From: Theocolax elegans
Taxonomy: Eukaryota > Arthropoda > Insecta > Hymenoptera > Cerocephalidae
NCBI GenBank assembly: GCA_026168455.1
Contig: CM047426.1
Location: 83,045,986-83,109,985, forward strand
Length of the DNA: 64,000 nt
Reading direction: 5' to 3'
The translations under genes and the position numbers were made by a program. How positions within the stretch are numbered: position 1 is the stretch's first letter; each line of letters begins with the position of its first letter. The notes beneath the pieces were generated by a model. It was not told the origin of the DNA. It was given only the letters and a program-made list of their open reading frames with translations, and did not search any database. Below, in pieces: positions 46,492 through 59,937 of this stretch.

Positions 46492-49400
46492 TGATTATTC
46501 ACTAATTCACATTTAGAAAGAAAATAGGTTTCAAAGTCTTATTTATTTACAAATCAATCAATGATATATTGCTGTATTGCAAAATTTTTACTTTATACGT
46601 TTGCACTCAATTCTCTATAAAGAATTGCTATAGCAATTTCTAATTATTGGCCCTGAGTATTTGTATATTTCGCTCGATCCGAACATTCCTAAACAGAATT
46701 TATATTACTTATGTTGACTTGTGAATTATAATGACCTTTTCTTTGTACTAATAAAAAAAATATTCAAATAGATCCAAAATGAATAAATATTTAAATTTAT
46801 CTAGTGTAAAACTATTTCTTCAATAAATAAAAATGAATGTTTATTGCGGTTTGCAAAGAACAAATTATCAAAATCACATTCCATCAGAAGTAAACCTTCT
46901 ATAAAACAAAAGAATCTGCTGTTTCACCAAAACAGGTTAAATAGCCACAACATTAGGAGGATTTTGTATCCCCAAAAAGGGGTGGTTCTAGCCGAGCCCA
47001 ATTTCTCGCTTTTCATCCACGTCGAGTCGGTTGCAACGTCGTCGTCGTCGTCGTCGTCGTTGTTGTCGTCGGTCGAAATGCCTAGCGCGTCGCTTTAGTT
47101 AAATTCCTCGAGGAATGCCGTGACACACGACAAAGCATAGGATGGCTTCCAAGTGAAGAGGGAGAGAGGAACGTCTTCCGAAGGACCGAAAGCTTGAGTA
47201 GGTGTATATATGTATATAAAGCCATGGGTATAACGTGGAGCTTTGGAGAGAACTGACGGAGAGCTGCTCGCTCACCGGAAGAAAAATGTTTTCTTATCGG
47301 GGAACCGCAATAATCCGCTTCTCACGCGTTTGCGACGAAAACACGTGGTTGCCTCCCTGTATGTATAAACCGTTCTTCTTTCCTCCGACAGCTTTTTTTT
47401 AACCCCACTTGTGTTTGCACTTGTCCCTCTGTGTCTCTTATGTTTTGTTACGAGCTGTTGCGGCTGGGTAAGTGGCTCTGGACGTACTTTGCATTCTGTC
47501 CGAGGTGCTTTCACAGGTTTCACGCTTTTTACACTTATAGGAGAGTGGTTTGATGGTTTTTCTACCTTATGGTTGGTTCCCACGAATACATTATTATATG
47601 TTTCTATATCTTTTGACGCACTTTGCGTTTTTTTTAAATAAATTAATCAAAAAAATTTTAATTATAGTAGATTTTACGTATAATTTAAACAAGAAAAATT
47701 TTTCTTAACTTATAATTATTAAGAATATATTTTATTGCGTCTTCATAAAAATTTGAGAGTTTTCGTTTAACAAATCGCTACAAATTGTTATTTCAATCAG
47801 ATATTATTTATTATTTAATTGTATTCTTACGAGGATGTCGTAGTCTATACCATTAAACTACACGCTTACCGATATTATCGTACTTTTCGTTATTTACTTA
47901 CAATTTTTGATATTTACTCATTATTTTTATAATCACATATTTTTAAGTACATATCAAATGTGCGATAACAGCAACAATTACGTAAAAATCAAAAACAAAT
48001 TTAAATAACAAAAAATGCATTATAGAAATCTGTAATTAGCTATTACATCCAGTTAAGTACTATTTATTATTATATATGGAAATTAATTTCTTGAAAGTTT
48101 TATATTTAATATTTAGTCGATGCTATTTTAAATGTTAATATTACAAAGTAAGATGGACGTAATATATACTTTACCATGAAGAAATCTAAATCTAAGTAAC
48201 TTTTCAAATTCGAATTTCAGATCGTAATCGAGTACAAACCGAACAAATTGATAAGTGAAAAAAAAAGAGAATAAAATCGTAAGATACGAAAATCAAATTC
48301 AAGTTTGTTTTCTCATACGAAAGTAAGGTTACTTCTTATACTCTACTATTCTCGTTCCTAACGAATTATTTTAACATTAAATCTATTAAAAATAAATTAA
48401 ATTCTAAATTTAATTATAATATAACTTCTGATGTCTTAATACATTTCATGGCTTCGACGGCCATGTTATCGACGTTACCGCAAAACCTAATAAATTATTA
48501 TATAAAATTATCCAGCGAGAATTTCACAAAGATTGATAATGATAATTATACATGATATCAATGTTCAATAAATATAAGACTTATTTTGGAGATATATTTA
48601 CGAACTTTAATACATTGAAATAAAATATAAATACTTTATAAAGCTTTGTTGTTATTACGTTTCATGATAATATATATATACATTAAATGGAAATGACGGG
48701 AGTTGTTCGAGTATTGAATGTTTCATTTGGCAATTATAAATTTTCCGTTCTACCCTCTTTTCGAGCAATTTATAAATTAAGCATTTAATTAAATACTCAA
48801 ATTTACGAGTTTGTATATAAATTATTTAATTATATTTATATTTTATATTAACAAAGTTACAGTCGAATTTTGTAAACGTAAGATCGTAAAAAAGTGCAAT
48901 TTACTACGAACTTTTATGGTTGCATTACTAATGAACAATATGTAATAATTAAAATAATGTATATTTTTCGGTCTTCCCGAACTAAAGCTTTACTTTTGAC
49001 ATAAAGCAGGCTCTTTTTTCTCTTCGTCCACTATGGTTGGTGAAATTTCCCAGATAATGGCCTTTTTAAAAAATTAAACAAAATTCATAGGCATTTCGTC
49101 CTCCAGTTTGGACTCCTCAGTAAGGAACTGGAGATCATACCTTAGACGCCTGTCGCAAGATGAACTGCGACGCCAGCAAGATGTTCTGCGGCTATATATA
49201 TAGAAAAGAGATGTAATAATTATCTTTATATCTTTTCAGCATTGTTAAAAAGGAATCCGAGAAGAAATTCGATCTGAAAATATTTAAGACACTGGAGTAA
49301 TTATATGTGTGAACTAATTGCTTCACTCGTTCAACAATTCATCGTACACCACCACTGAAATCTTTAATCGAAGCGCGCGACTGAAAACCCGCGTCCACTT

Positions 49401-50176
49401 CTCAAAGTCCTCAGGGGATCTCTAACGCGGGTACCGCACGATCCTCGTATACCTTTCAATGCGCATTTACGCGAAATACCTCAGGGTTATGAAGTGGGGC
49501 AAAGTGCAGTCGTGCGCGCGAAATCTAATTTTCCCATTCTCGCGGGTGGCAAAAAAGAGAGGGAGTAGTGAGGTAGTCCGACCGGTGGTACGCGAATAGG
49601 AGAGAAAACGTCAATCTACACGAGTTCTTTCGTATCGATTTCACGTCTCGGCAGTTCTACGACGGGATAGTAGTGATTGCTATACGGCGTCTGATAATTC
49701 CACCGAGTGAGACGGGCGAAAGGGGTGAGCGCGAGAGTAATGGAAAGAATGTTTAAAGGTACGATGGATGAACTCAATGGAATTGATCCGAGGCACTCCT
49801 CATACCTATATATATCTATGTGCACCAAGTATATATGTATATATACTTCAGATAAATTAATTTTTATTTGATTTGCGAATTGTCTCTTGAAATCGTTATT
49901 CCGAATATTCGTACGTATGTAGGTCCACGATAGTTGTAATCGGTTCGTTGACTATTTTGATAAATAACGATGGCCCTATATCCATTCCCAGATTGAAATA
50001 ATGTTAAGGTAAACTCAATTAAACCGCTACATATGTGGGATGAGGGTGAAATAAAACGTATGCAATGAATATTTGATCTATGTCGTGTGAAATGGAATAC
50101 AGAATTAGAAGATAGAAGAGAGGAATTACGGTCACCAGAGGTTGGATGGGGCTTTTATCTCAATTTTCGCTTTGTC
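46492..50176. other. Mostly AT-rich DNA with two moderate-GC patches
   Basis: A (GTC)n run at about 47038-47066 lies in a less AT-rich patch at 46970-47580. A second such patch is at 49360-49800. These could be host regulatory or exonic, but no frame with domain or splice signals was found. Frames at 47272-47641 start at GTG and overlap on both strands. Confidence 0.45.
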
Positions 50177-50922
50177 AGTTGTCATTTTTTTATTTGTATC
50201 CATCAGACACTGAAACCTAACTGATGTGAAAAAATCTTTAGTAAAATACAAATATTTAGATTGTTATTTTTGTTTGTATAAATAGATATTTAGGCATATT
50301 AAATTCAATTTGTAAAGTATTGTTAAATGATTCTAAAGTAATTTTATTATATTTAAAATATTTATTATCAATGATCAATTGTTAATAGCGTTAAAATGTT
50401 ATTTAAATACGCAATGTACATTTACAGCATTTTTAATAAAAAAAGCACTAATTTTAAGTATCTTCATTGTTAATAAGTACAATTTATATTTATATTAAAT
50501 ATTAAAATGTTATTATCATTTCACTTGAAAAATTGTGTTTTCTAGTTTAAAACAGTCTTGAATCGAGTAAAAAAACATTTGATCTATGTCGCGTAAAATG
50601 GAATGTAGAATTAGAGAATTGAGGAAAAAAGAGTATAGAAGCTTTTGTGAGCAATAAACAAAGCAATAGACAAAGAGTGATAGAGGGAAAGAGATAGAGA
50701 TAGGGAAACCGAGAAGAGACGGAGAAATGCCAAGTCGTTGGTTGGAAGCTCAATTAGGATGCGGCCGTATCCGGGATTTCCAGGTGAGGCTTATCGACAT
50801 TGAAATACAATCGGCTAATGGAGATGAGACGAGAAAGAGCTGGGGGTGAGTAAATACTGTATAGCGCAGTATATAGGCTCCGCGAAAATAAAAACGAAAT
50901 CCATAGCAAAAGGGAAGTACGG

Positions 50923-50963
<41 letters not shown>

Positions 50964-52865
50964 ATATACATATAACACGTATACACGAGTTTCGCAATCG
51001 CTTATATATCAGTAGGATCGAACGTTTTCGAGTGTATTCTTGAGGGGAGGGATTTTAAAACGTTTTTGGTGAATAGTAACTGATAAGAATCGATTGTCCC
51101 AATGTGCTCGTATAAAGATGCGACGCGCAGCTACGGGATGTAGCATTATTGTATCACTTTGCTTGATCAGAATGGAAAAGAGAAAATTCGATTCGATTGC
51201 TTTTGCATAGTTTCCTCTCTGATATTTTAAAATAAAAAGCAAAAAATAACATACTAAATTAGTTTTTAAAAAACTGTTTCTCGTTGCTTTTTCAAACCCT
51301 GTTTATTTGTATAATTTTATCACAACATATGACAGTTCAAAATATTGAAATTTCAATCATTTATTACTAAAATTGACAGATAGTTAAATTACAGTTAATA
51401 TAAACTTTTTCTAAATAAAACACTTGCGATTAAAAATTTCTTAAAATTTTGAAGAACTATTTATATAACGATCAGTCCGTTACAGATTTATGACCTGTCT
51501 ACTTTTTGCAATTAGCAAATGAGCGACGCTTAAGAAATCCATCTTTTTTCATCGCCCAGCAATAAGATATTCAATTAAAGTAATTGTGAGGAAGAAGGAA
51601 GCTTAAAATTAGAAAAATATACTTGCTAATTGTAAGTGCAGTTGGGATCAAATGAATATACAAATAAATTGTTTTAGTAATCAATCACCTAATGAATATA
51701 AATATAATTGCTTATCACTTGTCGCAAAAATATAATAAAAAATAGACAGGTATATGAGGAAAATTCTTTTTTCCCAAGCTGTACAGTAGTAAGAAATATT
51801 ATTAAGTTTTTACTACAAACGTCAAAATGAAATGGAAACTAACATTAGAATCAAAGTGTCGTATGTTATTTAACTTAACGTAAATAATTGCATTATACAT
51901 CGAAAAATTATACAATTCGTTACAAGATAGTATACAATGATGCAAAACTCAAAAAATCTAAATTTTAAGATCACGAAATACAAACATTTTATTAAATAAG
52001 ATATATCATCCAAGCTCTTTTCTTGTACTAGGTTACAGTCATGAGAACATTTAGTTGTTTGAAACGACCATCTATGGTTCATTATATAAACTCGTAGGTA
52101 TTTTATTTGCCCATTAGCGTCAACCAGTGGCACGCACTCAGCGAATCAAGTTGTAAGATCAGAACGAATCAAGGAAACATTTTGAAAAGTACGAAATCGC
52201 GTGCCACGGCATTTGAAGGCAGTGATAGAACGTTATATGAAGCCTCTAAATACGAACCGCATGACGCATCGCATCCTTACATTTTTATTTCGTAACCAAC
52301 AATACTTGAGTCACCGATTTACCAGCACTCGCATTTATTAGTTTATCTCTTTTTATTTTCCTAATTTTCTATTTTTCCATACTGCTTCGATCAATCGCAC
52401 TTTAACATTTAAATGCATTGGCTTCTCCTACCTCTCTCTTTCTCTCTCTATCGCTTTATCTCTCTCTCTCTCTTCTCTTCTCGTGCAACCACTGCTTGTT
52501 TATACTGGCTTCGGAAATCAAAATGCCAGGCGTTAAGATGCCGTGCGAACCTTGAGAAATTAATTGTACGAGGTAATCAAGTTTAATGGTGCTCTAAGCC
52601 ATTGGATGCTTCAACTTTTGAATAAATGCAAAGCAAAGTACACTTTTACGTGAGGCGAAAGGTGTGAGAATAAAGTACACGGAAAACAAACTTATGTTTT
52701 ATGCAACCTAAAAACATAAACCATCCTGAATTTTCGTTTTAATGAATATATTCTACTTATTTTTAAAAAATCACTTTAGAGCGAAAATATTTTTATACAC
52801 TTACTACTTATAAACGTATTATGTTGAAAAAAAGGATTTATAGTGATGTTATGTAAATATTTTCG
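50177..52865 (+). repeat. Tandem duplication 2, first copy (2689 bp)
   Basis: Starts AGTTGTCATTTTTTTATTTG and ends GTAAATATTTTCG. It is repeated head-to-tail directly after. Contains a (TA)n run at about 50930-50955 and CT-rich DNA at 52430-52480. No gene recognised. Confidence 0.9.
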
Positions 52866-55551
52866 AGTTGTCATTTTTTTATTTGTATCCATCAGACACT
52901 GAAACCTAACTGATGTGAAAAAATCTTTAGTAAAATACAAATATTTAGATTGTTATTTTTGTTTGTATAAATAGATATTTAGGCATATTAAATTCAATTT
53001 GTAAAGTATTGTTAAATGATTCTAAAGTAATTTTATTATATTTAAAATATTTATTATCAATGATCAATTGTTAATAGCGTTAAAATGTTATTTAAATACG
53101 CAATGTACATTTACAGCATTTTTAATAAAAAAAGCACTAATTTTAAGTATCTTCATTGTTAATAAGTACAATTTATATTTATATTAAATATTAAAATGTT
53201 ATTATCATTTCACTTGAAAAATTGTGTTTTCTAGTTTAAAACAGTCTTGAATCGAGTAAAAAAACATTTGATCTATGTCGCGTAAAATGGAATGTAGAAT
53301 TAGAGAATTGAGGAAAAAAGAGTATAGAAGCTTTTGTGAGCAATAACAAAGCAATAGACAAGAGTGATAGAGGGAAAGAGATAGAGATAGGGAAACCGAG
53401 AAGAGACGGAGAAATGCCAAGTCGTTGGTTGGAAGCTCAATTAGGATGCGGCCGGATCCGGGATTTCCAGGTGAGGCTTATCGACATTGAAATACAATCG
53501 GCTAATGGAGATGAGACGAGAAAGAGCTGGGGGTGAGTAAATACTGTATAGCGCAGTATATAGGCTCCGCGAAAATAAAAACGAAATCCATAGCAAAAGG
53601 GAAGTACGGTATATGTATATATATATATATAATATATATATGTATGTATATATACATATAACACGTATACACGAGTTTCGCAATCGCTTATATATCAGTA
53701 GGATCGAACGTTTTCGAGTGTATTCTTGAGGGGAGGGATTTTAAAAACGTTTTTGGTGAATAGTAACTGATAAGAATCGATTGTCCCAATGTGCTCGTAT
53801 AAGATGCGACGCGCAGCTACGGGATGTAGCATTATTGTATCACTTTGCTTGATCAGAATGGAAAAGAGAAAATTCGATTCGATTGCTTTTGCATAGTTTC
53901 CTCTCTGATATTTTAAAATAAAAGCAAAAAATAACATACTAAATTAGTTTTTAAAAAACTGTTTCTCGTTGCTTTTTCAAACCCTGTTTATTTGTATAAT
54001 TTTATCACAACATATGACAGTTCAAAATATTGAAATTTCAATCATTTATTACTAAAATTGACAGATAGTTAAATTACAGTTAATATAAACTTTTTCTAAA
54101 TAAAACACTTGCGATTAAAAATTTCTTAAAATTTTGAAGAACTATTTATATAACGATCAGTCCGTTACAGATTTATGACCTGTCTACTTTTGCAATTAGC
54201 AAATGAGCGACGCTTAAGAAATCCATCTTTTTTCATCGCCCAGCAATAAGATATTCAATTAAAGTAATTGTGAGGAAGAAGGAAGCTTAAAATTAGAAAA
54301 ATATACTTGCTAATTGTAAGTGCAGTTGGGATCAAATGAATATACAAATAAATTGTTTTAGTAATCAATCACCTAATGAATATAAATATAATTGCTTATC
54401 ACTTGTCGCAAAAATATAATAAAAAATAGACAGGTATATGAGGAAAATTCTTTTTTCCCAAGCTGTACAGTAGTAAGAAATATTATTAAGTTTTTACTAC
54501 AAACGTCAAAATGAAATGGAAACTAACATTAGAATCAAAGTGTCGTATGTTATTTAACTTAACGTAAATAATTGCATTATACATCGAAAAATTATACAAT
54601 TCGTTACAAGATAGTATACAATGATGCAAAACTCAAAAAATCTAAATTTTAAGATCACGAAATACAAACATTTTATTAAATAAGATATATCATCCAAGCT
54701 CTTTTTCTTGTACTAGGTTACAGTCATGAGAACATTTAGTTGTTTGAAACGACCATCTATGGTTCATTATATAAACTCGTAGGTATTTTATTTGCCCATT
54801 AGCGTCAACCAGTGGCACGCACTCAGCGAATCAAGTTGTAAGATCAGAACGAATCAAGGAAACATTTTGAAAAGTACGAAATCGCGTGCCACGGCATTTG
54901 AAGGCAGTGATAGAACGTTATATGAAGCCTCTAAATACGAACCGCATGACGCATCGCATCCTTTACATTTTTATTTCGTAACCAACAATACTTGAGTCAC
55001 CGATTTACCAGCACTCGCATTTATTAGTTTATCTCTTTTTATTTTCCTAATTTTCTATTTTTCCATACTGCTTCGATCAATCGCACTTTAACATTTAAAT
55101 GCATTGGCTTCTCCTACCTCTCTCTTTCTCTCTCTATCGCTTTATCTCTCTCTCTCTTCTCTTCTCGTGCAACCACTGCTTGTTTATACTGGCTTCGGAA
55201 ATCAAAATGCCAGGCGTTAAGATGCCGTGCGAACCTTTGAGAAATTAATTGTACGAGGTAATCAAGTTTAATGGTGCTCTAAGCCATTGGATGCTTCAAC
55301 TTTTGAATAAATGCAAAGCAAAGTACACTTTTACGTGAGGACGAAAGGTGTGAGAATAAAGTACACGGAAAACAAACTTATGTTTTATGCAACCTAAAAA
55401 CATAAACCATCCTGAATTTTCGTTTTAATGAATATATTCTACTTATTTTTAAAAATCACTTTAGAGCGAAAATATTTTTATACACTTACTACTTATAAAC
55501 GTATTATGTTGAAAAAAAAGGATTTATAGTGATGTTATGTAAATATTTTCG
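52866..55551 (+). repeat. Tandem duplication 2, second copy (about 2686 bp)
   Basis: Near-identical to 50177-52865. Differences are mostly one-base homopolymer changes (for example near 53342, 53801 and 53932) and (TA)n length, with a rare substitution near 53455. Small frames inside shift between the copies, so they are not under coding constraint. Confidence 0.9.
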
Positions 55552-56109
55552 AATTATAATATTTTTTTTTCTTCACTAAATTTATTACGTCAATGATATT
55601 AATATTATACATATCCCATTTAATTGTTTCAATTATTTCCAAAAGCCGCTTAATTTACTTTTTTAACTCAAAAGTCAATGATTATTAAAGTTACCTAGAT
55701 TACAGTACCAAATTTTATCTTAATATGGATATGGTTATTGTAATATTTGCAATACTATCTGCAAAATGAAATGACTTTCCCTATTACAGATATTCATATT
55801 AACCCCATAACAATCCTTTTTGATGATAACAATTAGAAATTTTAAGAGTATTAGTTTTAGTGGAGTAGGTAGACACGGCGTTTTATTGTGCATAAAATAG
55901 ATCTTCACTTCAAGCACAACAAAGGCTAAAATACTCCAAATATAAATTACTATCTTCAGTCAAATTTTTTTGGAAACCGTAAAGTAATTGCTGCATCATT
56001 AATTCGATCAATAAGCATACGTTCGCGCAAAAAAATAATTGTCCCACGAGAAATATTAAAGATCGTACATCCATCATGCGCGAGCGTAGCACCGCTCATT
56101 TTTATCTCT

Positions 56110-56152
<43 letters not shown>

Positions 56153-56371
56153 ACCTCTCCACGTTTTCGCATTGTGCAGATTCTTCGCGCTATAAAACAC
56201 AATAGACAATGGGCAAGGAAGGGGTAGAAGAGCATACACAAGGCGTAGAAGGCAAACGCAAAACAATGTCGCGGTGGTTAGCAGCTAGATGGTCCCCCTT
56301 TTGTGATTCAAGCCGGGCATCCCAACTGTATACATATCTATATATAGAAGGATGAAGAGATGAAGAGAGAA
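55552..56371. other. Spacer with a (CT)n microsatellite
   Basis: (CT)n at about 56105-56151. Otherwise AT-rich with no gene recognised. Confidence 0.55.
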
Positions 56372-56378
56372 AGGGAGA

Positions 56379-56422
<44 letters not shown>

Positions 56423-59400
56423 TTGCACCACGAGCAGTCAATGCTGCACGAGAGTCAAGCAAATTATGGATTATTATCTCTGCTGTATTTCAATATTCCT
56501 CGGTTTCTCTCGCTCCCTCACCCCTCGTTTCTCATCCTACCGAGGAATCGGAATAATTGCGTCGCTCGCACCCGTAATTGAATGGATAACAATGCAACGG
56601 GTGCGCGTGCAATTGCCGGTCCGAGAAACCCGCCTACGAAGACGAGAGGTATATACACCCGACAAAACGCCGTATGACTAAGTAGGCGCTTCACCAGTCG
56701 AAGCCATCACAGGATGGAGCTATACTACGCGCATGGAAATGCACGCGCGAGGGACATGTGCATGTACCGTCTTTATCCCTGGTCCGTTCTCTCCCGATCG
56801 TTAATTACATTGGATTCCGATTGTGCTCTCGTCGCCGGGTGTTTCTACGACCACCACCACCACCACCACAGCCACCGCCACCATCATCACCGTCACCGTC
56901 ATCACCACCGCCTCCCACCCTTAGGAGGTGCATTATCGATGGAGGCCCAACGGAGGGAGGAGCTCAAGTGCGCTCTCACCGATTGTTCTTGAGGCACTTG
57001 TGGTTTTACGCCGTAATTCGGGAGACCAACGGCTCTTGGTGCATCACTAACTCTCCGAGATTCGGTACATCTATATCGACACACATTCATGTATATCTGT
57101 ATATATATGTTAGGATGCTGTGGCGTGTGGATTGGAGTGCATTTCATTGTTGCCGGGGGCTGACGTGTGGCTTTCGATAATCAATCAATATTTGGCCTTT
57201 TCATAATATTTTAAGGAATTTCTAATTTTATTAAGTTTTAATGGTTGTATGTGCTTTTCGTTCGATTGTATTGATTTCCAATGTATTGATCACGAACAGA
57301 TTGATTTTTAACAATTAATCGAAATGCTATAATAAATGTAATAAAATAAATTAGTACTCGAAAATTGAATAAAAGATGTTAAAATTAATTGTGAAACGTG
57401 CAATACACAGTCATAAGAAATAAGTAAAAGAAGTTGCAAATGCATTTTGTATAATTTTTATATTTATTACTTTATTCACGAATAAAATATTTTTAATTGA
57501 ATGAATTATGTTTTTGACACATTCAATTAAAATTATTGATTAAAATAATTCAATATACGTAAAGCAATAAAATTAAAATTCATGCATCAATATAATTTAT
57601 ATTTTAACGTATTGTGCAGAAAACATTAAAGTAAAAGTAACCGAATATTTAATTAAAACTTTTTATTTATAAACAATATCTCTGCCAATTTAAATACTTT
57701 ATAAACTTATGACATTATTATCTCTTACGAAAATTATGCAATATTTAATTTAATAAGCAGCATCAATTGATTATGGAAAATAGACGATAAAAATAAGGAA
57801 TAAATTACTAATATTTCTCGTAACTATATACCAGAAATGTGCATTTATTTAAAATCGTAAAATTCTCATAATAATTATTGTGTTTCATTGTGGAAACAAC
57901 TGATACTATAAATTATAATAGCATTTAAAATCTTTATTAAGATGAGAAAATCAAAATATAAGTATTCAATGAAGATGATTGTATCTGAGCACTTAAAAGG
58001 AGAGTAACACACGCACGCACACACGTTCGTATTCAACATTCGTATAATTTAAAGCACAAACTCAATATAGTGAACAATACGTGAGATATCGAGCATCAAC
58101 CAGTTATAATCCAATCCAAAGGACGATCACTTCCTGGTCCTCATCAAACACTCAAGCGGCTATCGAATCCACAGCGTGAATTTCTCGTCGAGTGACAGAA
58201 GGATGGAGGGAGGAGAAGAGAAAGAGGGGTCGATGGTTTATCGCGTCGCGGTTCGAAACAAGTCCCGTTGGCAATTTGCCTTGACGGCAGTAGAACCACG
58301 GACACGTTTGATCCAAAGGATACTACCACCTCTCCCCTCTCCCCGCTCCGCTGGTATACCTCATCCTCAGTTGCAATAAAGCCCGCCGGCTAATCCACGC
58401 GCCCGCTCGAGAGGAAATCACCAAGGCCCGAGCGTGGATCGTCGCGCTGCTAACGCTCTGCGACAAATCGCGGCCGAACGCGCACCTACGCTCAGGAAAC
58501 TGAAGGAGGCCTCGTTCGAGGTGATGGTTTAGAGCTAACGCTTGGCTTTTCCTAGACTACCAAGCTTTCGGATATACAGGAACGAGCTCTAACGAATTAC
58601 TCGGTATAAGAAACCACTAGTATCTAGGATACAAGGATTTTCTTTTTACGACAATTTATTCATTATGGTCATCATTGATTAAACGTTTTATATTTATATT
58701 ATTTCATTTTCTTCAAGGCGCTTTCATTTTAATGATAAATACAAAAGTATAATTTAAATAATTAACATTTACATTGGTTTTATTACACATTAACTTTATA
58801 ACTTTTTAGTTCACGTGTATCTAGTGTAAAAAGCTCAGATTTTCTCTTCAGATTTCACTGTTTTTAATTCAATTATTTATTAACATACGTATGGTAGTGT
58901 TTACTTTTATTTTTAAGTACACCGTATTATACACCTTAATTTAACCGTTTCTTAAAATAGTAACAATTTAACTAAATAAAAACTTTGAGCTAGTTTACGT
59001 TACTGCCAAATTAATTTACGTGACTGCTAATTTGATAATAAATTATTTTTATGTACTTATCGGTAATTAATTTGTTACAGACTTATTATTTATTAAAGAT
59101 CTATATTAGCTTGACATAGATTTGCGAGAATATCGATCTTGACTGTATACCTGTATAGTATTTAGTAGACATCATAATCAACTTTCAATTAATTTTAGAG
59201 TATCACTTAAATTAATACCTTCAATAGATATTGCCCTACTTATTCGGCGAGTGCGTCCGGTCTAGGATATATAGATATTTGTGCCAACTTTCGGAAATGA
59301 TAATTTATTTAAAACGTTAAATTAACTCAACTTAAAAGTTAGACTATGAAGCTTAATTTCTTCAAATTTATAACCTAGCGAATTGAAAATTTTAAACTGA

Positions 59401-59861
59401 ATAGGTAATTTTGTTTAAAATTTCGATACCAATGCTATACGTTTGAAGTATAACAAGTATTATTTGCATTTGTATTAAACAAATTAAATTTATATACCGG
59501 TTTATTCATCCAGCCAAAATTAAACAGTTTACATTGCACTTAAATTAAAATAAGATTAATTACAGATACCCTTAATGTAGATTCATCAAAATAAACATTG
59601 CCCAATTTGAATGGATACATCCTCGTTTATACAGATGTATATGTGTAGGTATATATACATCTAGGTGTTGCACTAAATCTAAACCGTCGTAATTAAATGC
59701 TTCATCAAAACATTAAGCGGCCAAGTGCAATAAATAGCCTCGTTGAAAGCTTCTTAGCTCTAAAGTTGTATAGCTCGTATAACTCTCCGACAGGGAGGAA
59801 AGGTAGGAAACAGATGTCACTTGGGTGCACAGAGCCCCGAGGTCAAGAGCTCAGCCTTCTC

Positions 59862-59864
<3 letters not shown>
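56372..59864 (+). repeat. Tandem duplication 3, first copy (about 3.49 kb)
   Basis: Begins in an (AG)n tract and ends CTCAGCCTTCTCTTC, then repeats head-to-tail. It has moderate GC at about 56410-57170 and 58000-58560, with AT-rich DNA elsewhere. A (CAC)n-rich block near 56850-56915 makes His-rich or Pro-rich frames in two overlapping readings (56714-56992 and 56758-57180). These look like microsatellite products. No gene is recognised. Confidence 0.9.

Positions 59865-59937
<73 letters not shown>

Noticed and set aside
47272..47641. 103-codon minus and 76-codon plus frames
   Set aside because: They overlap on opposite strands, start at GTG and show no domain or splice context.
56714..57180. 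92- and 140-codon frames with His-rich or Pro-rich runs, repeated at 60229-60695
   Set aside because: Two overlapping frames are both open over a CAC-type microsatellite. Their presence in both duplicate copies reflects copy identity, not constraint.
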